Assembly: GCA_963738025.1 (NCBI GenBank)
Contig: CAVTWA010000025.1
Location: forward strand, 447,063-511,062
DNA length: 64,000 bases
Direction: 5' to 3'
Source: 20CM-2-55-15 sp963738025
GTDB lineage: Bacteria; Acidobacteriota; Terriglobia; 20CM-2-55-15
The notes beneath the pieces were generated by a model. It was not told the DNA's origin and ran no database searches. It worked only from the letters and a program-made list of their open reading frames with translations. The translations under genes and the position numbers were made by a program. Positions 7,573 through 15,298 of the stretch are shown piece after piece. Position 1 is the first letter of the stretch. Every line of letters starts with the position of its first letter.

Positions 7573-9882
7573 ATGTTCCGGAAAGAAAAACGTTTATTGC
7601 TCTGTCTTCTCTTTGTGCCTTTGTGTCTTTGTGTTGGCTCCGGCCCGTTGACCCTGACTGCCAGACAACAATTTTCGCAACCCGATGTCCAGGCCGTTCT
7701 CAAGCAATACTGCATCACTTGTCATAACCAGCGGGCAAAGACGGCAAATCTTGAACTCGATTCCAAGGATCTGGATCACCTCGATAAAGACGTCGTCGCC
7801 TGGGAAGCCGTCGTGCGGAAACTTCGGACCGGCATGATGCCGCCCAAAAACGCATCAAGGCCGGATCGCGCGACCCTGGACGGCGTTGCTGCATGGCTGG
7901 AAACAGGCCTCGACCGCGCTGCCGCGCAGCATCCGAATCCGGGGTCGCCATCGTTGCACCGGATGAACCGCAACGAGTATGCGAACGCCATCCGCGATCT
8001 GCTCGATTTGCGCGTGGACGTGACAACGTTGCTTCCCAGTGACAGCAGCATTGCGGGCTTCGACAATATCTCGGACATTCTCGGCACCTCGCCGTCGCTG
8101 ATTCAGGGCTATTTGTCCGCTGCGATGAAGATCAGCCGTCTTGCGGTGGGCGACCCGTCTGCTGCGCCGACGCCGGTGGCCTATCACGCGCCTAAAGGGT
8201 TGTCGCAACGTGCCCATCTCGATGGCCTGCCGCTCGGCACCCAGGGCGGAATGGTCGCGCAACACAACTTCCCGTTGGATGCGGAATATGAGATACGGGC
8301 GGGAGCCGGCCGCATCGATCTGACGATCGACGGAGAGCCCGTGCCGGTGACCGGACGCGGCTCAATACGCGTCGCCATCTCCGCCGGTCCGCACACCATA
8401 CGCGCCGCGTCGGTTCGCGCGGCCGAAACAGCCGGGTTGGACGACGTCTTCAGCGCGCCGGAACGGGGCGGAGGCGGCATCTCCACCATTACGATCACGG
8501 GGCCATTCAATGCCAGCGGACCCGGCTATACACCGAGCCGGAGCCGTATCTTTATCTGTTCGCCCGGCAAACCGGCCGATGAATTGCCGTGCGCGAAACA
8601 GATTCTCCGCACGCTCGCAACTCGCGCCTTCAAACAACCGGTAAAAGATGACGATACTTCCATGGAAACGCTGCTCGGTTTCTATCAGGAAGGGCGCAGC
8701 GAAGGCTCCTTCGAAAGCGGCATCCGCCGCGCGGTTGCGCGCATCCTTATCGATCCGCGATTCATCTTGCGCATGGAACACGTGCCCGCGAATGTTGCAG
8801 CCGGGACGCCTTACCGCCTGAACAACGTCGAGCTCGCTACCCGGCTTTCTTTTTTCCTGTGGAGCAGCATTCCTGACGACGAGCTTCTCAATCTCGCGTT
8901 TGCGGGGAAGCTTGCGAATCCCGGCGTGCTCGAACAGCAGACGCGCCGCATGCTGAAAGATGCTAAAGCCAAAGCGCTCGTCGACAATTTCGCAACCGAA
9001 TGGATGAGATTGCGCGAGCTGGACAGTGCGGACCCGGAATCGCCGGACTTCGACGGAAATCTGCGTCTCGCCCTGCAGCGCGAAATGCAGCTGTTCTTCG
9101 AAAGCATCATTCGTGAAGATCGCAGCATTATCGATCTGCTCGACGCCGATTACACATTCCTGGACGAGCGTCTGGCCCGGCATTATGGAATTCCGAATGT
9201 GAAAGGCAGCCTGTTCCGCCGCGTCACGCTGGCAAAAGACGATCCGCGCCGGGGCATCATCGGAAAGGGCAGTGTCCTTGTCGTGACCTCGGTAGCCAAC
9301 CGCACATCTCCCGTTCAGCGCGGCCAATTCATTCTGGAAAACGTTCTGGGCGCGAAAGCGCCAAACCCGCCGCCCGGCGTTGAAGTCAAGATCGATGAAC
9401 CGACAGAAGCAAACAAGGTCACGACGTTGCGGCAGCGGATGGAGGCGCACCGGCAGAATCCGGTCTGCAGTTCCTGCCACAGCATCATGGATCCTATCGG
9501 CTTCAGCCTCGAGAACTTCGATCTGACAGGCAAGTGGCGTCAATCTGATGCCAGGATACCGATCGATGCTACGGCACAGATGGTCGATGGAACGCAGCTC
9601 GATGGGCCTGCCAGCCTGCGTCGTGCGTTGCTCAACCGCTCCGGCGTATTTGTGACGGTTGCGTCCGAAAAGCTGATGACATACGCAACAGGCCGGGCTA
9701 TGACGGCTTACGACATGCCGGCAATCCGCAGCGTTGCGCGCGAGGCGGAACGCAACGACTACCGTTTTTCATCGCTCGTTGTAGGCGTGGTCAAGAGCGG
9801 ACCCTTTCAGATGCGCACTAAAGAACAACCAGCAGCGAAAATTGCAGGGGCGCTCAATCCCCCACAGGAGTCGACACGATGA
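7573..9882 (+). CDS. DUF1592/DUF1588/DUF1585 protein with heme-binding N-terminal domain
   Basis: After a hydrophobic leader (residues 1-30) there is a heme motif CITCH at 47-51 in a cytochrome-like (PSCyt-type) domain with MMPP. A DUF1587 segment (HRMNRNEYANAIRDLL, about 133-150) follows, then DUF1595/DUF1592 (residues about 300-560), DUF1588 with a second CxxCH (CSSCHSIMDPIG, about 633) and DUF1585 at the end. At 769 residues it is close to the usual size. The family is abundant in Planctomycetes, Verrucomicrobia and Acidobacteria; its biochemical role is not established and periplasmic oxidation is the usual guess. The ATGA overlap with the next gene indicates translational coupling. The leader is encoded by DNA of the TTTGTGCC-type repeat (about 7600-7634). 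Confidence 0.9.
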   Translation: MFRKEKRLLLCLLFVPLCLCVGSGPLTLTARQQFSQPDVQAVLKQYCITCHNQRAKTANLELDSKDLDHLDKDVVAWEAVVRKLRTGMMPPKNASRPDRATLDGVAAWLETGLDRAAAQHPNPGSPSLHRMNRNEYANAIRDLLDLRVDVTTLLPSDSSIAGFDNISDILGTSPSLIQGYLSAAMKISRLAVGDPSAAPTPVAYHAPKGLSQRAHLDGLPLGTQGGMVAQHNFPLDAEYEIRAGAGRIDLTIDGEPVPVTGRGSIRVAISAGPHTIRAASVRAAETAGLDDVFSAPERGGGGISTITITGPFNASGPGYTPSRSRIFICSPGKPADELPCAKQILRTLATRAFKQPVKDDDTSMETLLGFYQEGRSEGSFESGIRRAVARILIDPRFILRMEHVPANVAAGTPYRLNNVELATRLSFFLWSSIPDDELLNLAFAGKLANPGVLEQQTRRMLKDAKAKALVDNFATEWMRLRELDSADPESPDFDGNLRLALQREMQLFFESIIREDRSIIDLLDADYTFLDERLARHYGIPNVKGSLFRRVTLAKDDPRRGIIGKGSVLVVTSVANRTSPVQRGQFILENVLGAKAPNPPPGVEVKIDEPTEANKVTTLRQRMEAHRQNPVCSSCHSIMDPIGFSLENFDLTGKWRQSDARIPIDATAQMVDGTQLDGPASLRRALLNRSGVFVTVASEKLMTYATGRAMTAYDMPAIRSVAREAERNDYRFSSLVVGVVKSGPFQMRTKEQPAAKIAGALNPPQESTR

Positions 9883-11195
9883 ACTTCATAACTAAGAAAC
9901 ACCTGTCGCGACGTACATTTCTCCGCGGTAGCGGAGTGACTCTGGCACTGCCTTTCCTGGAGTCCATGCTGCCTGCGCAAGCGCCGGCGCAGGTCGCCGC
10001 CAGTATGTCGAAAACGCGGCTCAGCTTCATTTACTTTCCGCACGGAGTCACGATGGACCATTGGCTTCCCGCAACCGAAGGCGCCGGGTTTGAGTTCACT
10101 CCGATCCTGAAGCCGCTCGAGCCGTTCCGCGATCACGTGAACGTGATCAGCAACACCTATGCGCCGATGGCGTACGGAGCAGATGCGTCAGCCGCAGCGA
10201 ACCATACCCGCTCGTCGGCAGTGTTTATCACGGGCGCGAGGCCGGAAGAGACGCCGCGGCCTGTCCTGGGAGAATCGGCGGACCAGATAGCAGCGAAAGC
10301 CATCGGGCAGGATACGCCTTTGCCGTCCATCGAGATGACAGTAGAGGAAGGCGGACTGACGAGTCCGTTCAGGAATTCCATAGCCTGGCAATCGGCTACA
10401 TCACCGCTTCCAATGGAAAACAATCCGCAGGTCCTGTTCGAAAAACTTTTCGGCGATGGCACCAACGAGGCCGAGCGCAATGCGCGCCGCAAGGAATCGC
10501 GCAGCCTGCTCGACTCCGTCATGGATCAGCTTGGAGCGCTCAATCGGCAGCTTCCCGCAGGAGACCGCGGCCGGGTCAATGACTACCTCGATGATGTTCG
10601 GGAGATCGAGCGCCGGATATTGAAGTCCGAACAGAAGCTGCAAGCGGCGAAACTGGATGTGCCAAATACTCCTACCGGTGTGCCGGATGCTTTTGAAGAT
10701 CACATCAAAATGCTTTTCGATCTGCAGGTCCTGGCTTTCCGGGCCGAGATCACGCGCATTGCGACACTCATGCTTGCTCACGAGATCAGCAGCGCGGTCT
10801 ATCCTGCGACCAACATCCGCGACAGCTTCCACAACTTGTCGCATCATTCAAATGTCCGGGCAAACATGGACAAGTTCGCCGAACTCAATGCCTATCACCA
10901 CAGCATGCTGGCCTATTTCCTCGGCAAACTCAAAGCCACTCCGGACGGCGACGGGACTCTGCTCGACCATTCGCTCGTTCTCTACGGCAGCGGTATGAGC
11001 AACAGTAACGAACACAACCACAGCCCGCTGCCTATGATCCTATCCGGAGGCGCCTACGGAGCCGTAAAAGGCGGCAGGCACATCCGAATGGAGAAGCTGA
11101 CGACGCATTCGAATCTGTTGCTGACCGTGCTGCACAAAGCCGGCGTGCAGGTTGAAAAAATCGGCGACAGCTCCGGCGTCATCGCGGAACTGTAG
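9879..11195 (+). CDS. DUF1552 protein, Tat-exported
   Basis: The N-terminus has a twin-arginine signal, SRRTFLRGSG, with a hydrophobic core and a cleavage region near AQAPAQ. The body shows the DUF1552 hallmarks: RLSFIYFPHGVTMDHWLP, NVISNT, AANHTRSSAVFITG, SIEMTVEEGG and SLVLYGSGMSNSNEHNH. At 438 residues it is the expected length. The fold resembles DUF1501/sulfatase-like proteins, but no activity has been fixed for the family. The start overlaps the stop of the DUF1592 gene by four bases. The two families nearly always occur together, so they probably act in one complex or pathway outside the cytoplasm. Confidence 0.9.
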   Translation: MNFITKKHLSRRTFLRGSGVTLALPFLESMLPAQAPAQVAASMSKTRLSFIYFPHGVTMDHWLPATEGAGFEFTPILKPLEPFRDHVNVISNTYAPMAYGADASAAANHTRSSAVFITGARPEETPRPVLGESADQIAAKAIGQDTPLPSIEMTVEEGGLTSPFRNSIAWQSATSPLPMENNPQVLFEKLFGDGTNEAERNARRKESRSLLDSVMDQLGALNRQLPAGDRGRVNDYLDDVREIERRILKSEQKLQAAKLDVPNTPTGVPDAFEDHIKMLFDLQVLAFRAEITRIATLMLAHEISSAVYPATNIRDSFHNLSHHSNVRANMDKFAELNAYHHSMLAYFLGKLKATPDGDGTLLDHSLVLYGSGMSNSNEHNHSPLPMILSGGAYGAVKGGRHIRMEKLTTHSNLLLTVLHKAGVQVEKIGDSSGVIAEL

Positions 11196-11210
11196 CCGCG
11201 ATCGCGAACG

Positions 11211-11280
11211 AAACGACAAGAAGCACAAAAGGCACAAGGGTACTGCCCCTTGTGCCTTTTGTGCTTCTTGTGTTCAGTTT
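11211..11280. terminator. Inverted repeat (GCACAAAAGGCACAAGGG) between convergent genes
   Basis: Perfect 25-nt arms at 11216-11240 and 11247-11271, with weaker pairing beyond them, form a very stable hairpin. It sits between the converging DUF1552 and DUF4440 genes and belongs to the same CACAAAAGGCACAA family as 4441-4547 and 56310-56377. Confidence 0.7.
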
Positions 11281-11284
11281 CCTC

Positions 11285-11755
11285 TTATGGCAATTCGACC
11301 GGCGCGCCGTGTGAGGCGATAACTTTCCAGTCGTCGCCCTGGTTGACCCAGACATCGGTAAAAACGTACCGGCCGGTGCAGTCTTCGTCACCAAACTTAC
11401 TCTTCTCATTCTGATAGTAGGTAACGATAGCCGTGTCCCCGAGGGCTCCGAGGATGTGTACCTGGATGTTGTCCAGTTGCATACTCTCGACGGCATAGAA
11501 TCCCGAACGGACATCGGCAATAGCCTCGTTCTTGGTATACGGCACGCCATTGGGGCTGATGCCACGGAAATCGTTCGCCATGATGCGATCGAGGACTTTG
11601 ACGTTTTTCTCCACAATCGCATTCACCCAGGCTTCTTCCAGAAAGCTGATGAATTCCGCATCGGTTGAAGGCGCCCGCATGGGCCTCGCAGTCGAGGCCG
11701 ACACCAGCAATAAAACAGACACGATCACGCCTATCGAACGAATCAGGTTCTTCAT
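11285..11755 (-). CDS. Secreted DUF4440 / SnoaL-like (NTF2-fold) protein
   Basis: A signal peptide (residues 1-23, VSVLLLVSAS) is followed by a single NTF2-like domain: EFISFLEEAWVNAIVEKNVKVLDRIMANDF, then SPNGVPYTKNEAIADV, then a beta-sheet ending VFTDVWVNQGDDWKVIASH. This is the DUF4440 pattern. The start ATG is preceded by AAGGAGGG with a 9-nt spacer. The fold may be enzymatic or only ligand-binding; nothing in the sequence decides. The gene is single and faces the preceding operon. Confidence 0.82.
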   Translation of the reverse strand: MKNLIRSIGVIVSVLLLVSASTARPMRAPSTDAEFISFLEEAWVNAIVEKNVKVLDRIMANDFRGISPNGVPYTKNEAIADVRSGFYAVESMQLDNIQVHILGALGDTAIVTYYQNEKSKFGDEDCTGRYVFTDVWVNQGDDWKVIASHGAPVELP

Positions 11756-12187
11756 TGGTTTTGCCCTCCTTCTCCGAAACTTGTCTTTCCTCAGGCAATT
11801 TGTATTCCGTCAAAAAAGAAAGGACTTAGCATTCGTTTTGAAGGAGACGTTTGCTCTTTTGTCACTTTCGCCGCTGCTGCTGTTTTGCGCCTTGTCAAAG
11901 CTGCAACGATTGCAGGCGGTCTATGACCAGAGCTGTCCAAAACAAGAATGGATGCCGCGGTTGGTGTCTGTCAGTCCCCGCCTAACTTAGGCGGGGACTG
12001 GTCCACCAGTCTTACAGGTAAACCAGGTTTACATCGCATCCACCACATTCAAAACCTTTACAGGCGCCACTTTGCGGCTTCCCGTCCATTCTGTCTTGGA
12101 CACGTATGGTCTATAACCGCGCCTACAGCTCAAAAAATGTAGGGGAAACGCTTTTTCGGTCCGTTTGCTTGTAGTATAAGCACGACG
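11756..12187. other. Gene-free stretch holding a dispersed repeat
   Basis: The left part (11756-11910) is the upstream region of the DUF4440 gene and shows nothing I can name. The rest is repeat copy B (11911-12126), and about 60 bases separate it from the start of the diheme cytochrome-like gene. Confidence 0.6.
11911..12126. repeat. Dispersed palindromic element, copy B (about 216 bp)
   Basis: The ends are inverted versions of each other: TGCAGGCGGTCTATGACC on the left, GGTCTATAACCGCGCCTACA on the right. Next inside are GTCCA(A)ACA(A)GAATGGA and its inverse TCCATTCTGTCTTGGAC. The core 11973-11999 is a perfect 27-nt palindrome built on CCCGCCTAACTTAGGCGGG. The right half carries ACCAGGTTTACATCGCATCCA and AAAACCTTTACAGGCGCCAC, shared with copies C and D. 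No ORF is present. Confidence 0.85.
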
Positions 12188-13747
12188 ATGATGCGGAGAA
12201 TTCGCCCTTACATATTCGTCTTACTGGCGCTGATTCTGATTGGGTCGTGGCCGTGGATGTTTTCGACCGCCGCGCGTACGATCAATGCCTGGTGGAGTCC
12301 CGGAAACGGCAGCGTTCTTCGTTCGACGGTTCAATATGAAAACCCCTCCGGATGGTTGTCGATTCTCAACACTTCGGGTGACGTCGTAACGAAGAACAAC
12401 GCGTTCTTTGAGCCCATTGGCACAAATGGTCGTGCCTGCGTGACATGTCATCAACCGGCCGATGGCATGAGCATCAGTGCCGAGTCGATTCGCCAGCGCT
12501 GGGGCATAACGAGCGGATCGGATCCAATATTCGCGGCAGTGGACGGTAAGAACTGTCCCGATCTGCCCGATGCCTACCCGCAGTCGCATTCACTGCTACT
12601 GGATCGAGGCCTGATCCGTGTTGCTCTGCCTTGGCCGCCCAAGGCTGCGGATGGAACCGCCGTGAGACCAGAGTTCACCATCGAGGTCGTCCGCGATCCG
12701 ACCGGCTGCAACACGAGTTCGGTCTATGGACTGACCAGCCAGACACCCACCGTATCGGTGTACCGCCGCCCTCGTCCGGCGGCCAACCTGAAATACGTTA
12801 TTGCCGACAGTTTCGGCGTCGGTCGATTCATCGCCAAGAACGGACAACCCACTGAACGGGATCCGGAAACCGGAAAGCTTGTGGCAATGAATATGATGGC
12901 GGATGCCCGTGAGCTGAGTCTCAAGACGCAGGCTCGTTCTGCCGCCAGCGGCCACCTTCAGATGAAAGGTGCATTGACGGATGCGCAGCTGGAGCAAATC
13001 ATCGGCTTCGAAACTCAGGTCTATGCAGCGCAAAGTTACAACCTGGAAGGCGGGGACCTGACCGAGCCGGACGGCCCGCCGGCTTTGGGTCCTGCTGCGC
13101 TTGCCCGGGGCAGAACCGGAGTTCTGGGAAACAATACGACGAACTTCGTGTTTCCGATGGGCGAGGCATGGAAACTCCTTCCGCGGACCGGGGACGACGA
13201 AAAAGACGCTCAGGCTGCCTTTCGCGAATCCGTCGCGCGCGGCCATGATGTCTTCTTCTTTCGTACATTCTGGATCAAAGACGCGATGCATCTCAACACA
13301 GTCGGTCTGGGCAATCCGGTTAAACGCACGTGCGCGACCTGCCATGGAATGCATATGACGGGAATGGACACCGCGAACGGCTGGATGGATATCGGTACGA
13401 CGAACTTGCCGTGGGCGAAAGAAGCGCCCGTCAGTCCCTGGTCCAGCGAAAAGAATGAGCTTCCTCTCTTCAAGCTGACATGTAACAACTCCGTTGCTCC
13501 CCATCCTTTTCTGGGCCGCGTGATCTACTCGCAGGATCCGGGACGGGCTTTGATATCGGGGAAATGCAATGATATAGGGGCAATCGTGATACAGCAGCTG
13601 CGCGGCCTGGCCGCCAGGGCGCCATACTTTTCGAACGGATCGGCGGCAAATCTGCGCGAAGTAGTCGATTTCTACGATCGGCGCTTCAATATCCAATATA
13701 CCGAGCAGGAAAAGCAGGACCTGGTCAACTTCCTGAGCGTATTGTGA
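12188..13747 (+). CDS. Diheme c-type cytochrome-like protein, membrane-anchored or secreted
   Basis: One N-terminal hydrophobic helix (residues 8-25) acts as signal or anchor. Heme motifs are CVTCH at 84-88 and CATCH at about 382-386, the latter in NPVKRTCATCHGMHMTGM. The C-terminal part, LRGLAARAPYFSNGSAANLREVVDFYDRRF, matches the MauG/cytochrome c peroxidase C-terminal pattern in which a pore-side substrate region follows the second heme. It is longer than a standard diheme peroxidase (519 against about 330-350). It could be a peroxidase or an electron-transfer dehydrogenase; the first is only a moderate call. Tandem ATG codons open the gene, and repeat copy B ends 61 bases upstream. Confidence 0.75.
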   Translation: MMRRIRPYIFVLLALILIGSWPWMFSTAARTINAWWSPGNGSVLRSTVQYENPSGWLSILNTSGDVVTKNNAFFEPIGTNGRACVTCHQPADGMSISAESIRQRWGITSGSDPIFAAVDGKNCPDLPDAYPQSHSLLLDRGLIRVALPWPPKAADGTAVRPEFTIEVVRDPTGCNTSSVYGLTSQTPTVSVYRRPRPAANLKYVIADSFGVGRFIAKNGQPTERDPETGKLVAMNMMADARELSLKTQARSAASGHLQMKGALTDAQLEQIIGFETQVYAAQSYNLEGGDLTEPDGPPALGPAALARGRTGVLGNNTTNFVFPMGEAWKLLPRTGDDEKDAQAAFRESVARGHDVFFFRTFWIKDAMHLNTVGLGNPVKRTCATCHGMHMTGMDTANGWMDIGTTNLPWAKEAPVSPWSSEKNELPLFKLTCNNSVAPHPFLGRVIYSQDPGRALISGKCNDIGAIVIQQLRGLAARAPYFSNGSAANLREVVDFYDRRFNIQYTEQEKQDLVNFLSVL

Positions 13748-13760
13748 AGGTAAAGCCGCA

Positions 13761-14546
13761 ATGAAGCTTCGCAGAACATTGGCCGTCACGCTTTTTACGG
13801 CCTGCATCAGTCAGGCATATGCCCAGCAGGAACCGCGGAAAAATTTTGCAAGCTGTCCCGTCGTGCAGGATACGAAAACCGTTCCGTGCTGGCTTGCGGA
13901 ATCCGGAGGAGAGCTGTATTACCTCGGTATTCAAACCGACATCAGCGCTGAATTCCATCCACCATATCTGGGACACAAGGTCCTGGTTGAAGGCGTCATA
14001 TCCAATGAACCCCGCATCTGCGGAGGCATTGTTTTGAAGCCAGTCGTTGTTTCGCCTCTGCCAGAACCCGATTCTTCGTGCAATACGATTTTGCCGGCCG
14101 TGGATAAGTACACCGTACCCTTCGCGCCCCGGCCTCCGGGACCCAGCGGAGGAACGCTGGCCTTTCAAACGACTCCGGCGCAACCGGCGACCCCCTTACA
14201 GCCACCTTTTGCGGCGAGAGAGTTTTCGATTTATTACGATTTTGATGCTCCGGTGACCGGCAGGCACGCGGCAATTCTCGGTCAGATCGTCGACTACGCG
14301 GAAAAGAGCGAGGCAAAGCGTGTGATCGTGAAAGGCTATCGCGGCGCGACGCTTCTTTCCGACAAGACGGTGCTGACAGAACAACAAGGCATTGCGAAGG
14401 CCAGGGCCGAGGAGATCGGCGATCTGCTGAAGCGAGCCGGCCTGTCCAAGCTTGTAATTCAGGTCACGTCGCAGGGCGATCCCGAACCGCCAGACGGCGT
14501 TGATGATTGGCAGTCCCGACGCACCACGGTGCGGGTTGAACCGTAG
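13761..14546 (+). CDS. Secreted protein with OmpA-like C-terminal domain
   Basis: A signal peptide (1-21, ending AYAQ) leads to a Cys-containing domain of about 100 residues (FASCPVVQDTKTVPCW, RICGGIVLKP, SSCNTILP) and a Pro-rich linker. The C-terminal part, about residues 150-261, has the OmpA/MotB-like layout: FSIYYDFDAPVTGRHAAILGQIVDYA, then KRVIVKGYRG, GIAKARAEEIGDLLKRAGL and a final RRTTVRVEP. That domain normally binds peptidoglycan. It starts 13 bases after the diheme cytochrome-like gene, so the two probably form one transcript. Confidence 0.75.
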   Translation: MKLRRTLAVTLFTACISQAYAQQEPRKNFASCPVVQDTKTVPCWLAESGGELYYLGIQTDISAEFHPPYLGHKVLVEGVISNEPRICGGIVLKPVVVSPLPEPDSSCNTILPAVDKYTVPFAPRPPGPSGGTLAFQTTPAQPATPLQPPFAAREFSIYYDFDAPVTGRHAAILGQIVDYAEKSEAKRVIVKGYRGATLLSDKTVLTEQQGIAKARAEEIGDLLKRAGLSKLVIQVTSQGDPEPPDGVDDWQSRRTTVRVEP

Positions 14547-14594
14547 ATTCGCTGTGCATCTTACGCGTCTTGTGGTTGCTTCCCCTGTTCCCGA

Positions 14595-15125
14595 TTACAC
14601 GGTCTGCGCGCTTCCTTCGCGGATCTGCTCGGCGTGACGAACTTCGTGGGCCCCGAGAAAAGCAATCCATTCGTAGACTGACAACGGACCAAATCTCGGG
14701 TGCGCGTGTGTGACCGATGACAAAGCGAGGCCATCGTTCCTGGTAAGCAGAGCGCGCATCATCGAGCCGGCGTTTTCGACAGCAGCCCACGAGGCGACGG
14801 CATTCAGTCCTGTAGGAATAGCAGTCTCGGGTGCTTTGACCCGGGTCGAGCGGTCGTACATTCGCTTGTAATCGATTCCTGGAAGAATGGGCGCAGTGTT
14901 TGTTGACGGCGAAAGTTGTGGCCGCGCCTCTTCAATGCGATCCGCAAGAAGTTTGGAGACCCGGGTTTCGACAATCGCAAGGTGTTCGACGACATTTGCA
15001 GCCGACCATCGCTCGGGTGCTGGTGAAAGTTCACGCAGTTCTACGGGGATGGATTCAAAAGCGGACTTCAATACGGAACGTTGTTCGTCGAGATAGGCGA
15101 GCAATTCGCGAGTAACAGAATGCAT
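14595..15125 (-). CDS. DinB-family (four-helix, metal-dependent) protein
   Basis: The 176 residues show the DinB_2 pattern: an N-terminal helix, ERWSAANVVEHLAIVE (His about 48), THAHPRFG, and WIAFLGAHEVRHAEQI near the end. The three His positions match the metal triad of the DinB/YfiT fold. Many members are thiol-dependent transferases using mycothiol or bacillithiol. The window also has a YpdA-like reductase, which acts on bacillithiol disulfide in other bacteria; a link is only a suggestion. No signal peptide, so cytoplasmic. Confidence 0.82.
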   Translation of the reverse strand: MHSVTRELLAYLDEQRSVLKSAFESIPVELRELSPAPERWSAANVVEHLAIVETRVSKLLADRIEEARPQLSPSTNTAPILPGIDYKRMYDRSTRVKAPETAIPTGLNAVASWAAVENAGSMMRALLTRNDGLALSSVTHAHPRFGPLSVYEWIAFLGAHEVRHAEQIREGSAQTV

Positions 15126-15298
15126 TCCGTGATTTTACAACAGGCCGTCGCTGACGCACTCGATCGATGTGTCACAATTTATTAACGCCGGATAGAAAAT
15201 TGTTCGGAACCTTCCACTCGACCTTTGCGTAATATTCTTCGCCGGCCTGTTCGGTTTCGGTCGTTTTTGCCGCAGTCATTCGCCAACGGAGGCTTCCC

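Noticed and set aside
8362..9543. Minus-strand open frame of 393 codons
   Set aside because: It lies wholly inside the DUF1592 gene, has no family features and high Arg/Ala content typical of antisense frames in GC-rich DNA.
12596..13807. Minus-strand open frame of 403 codons
   Set aside because: Antisense to the diheme cytochrome-like gene, whose two heme motifs and C-terminal pattern mark the real coding strand.
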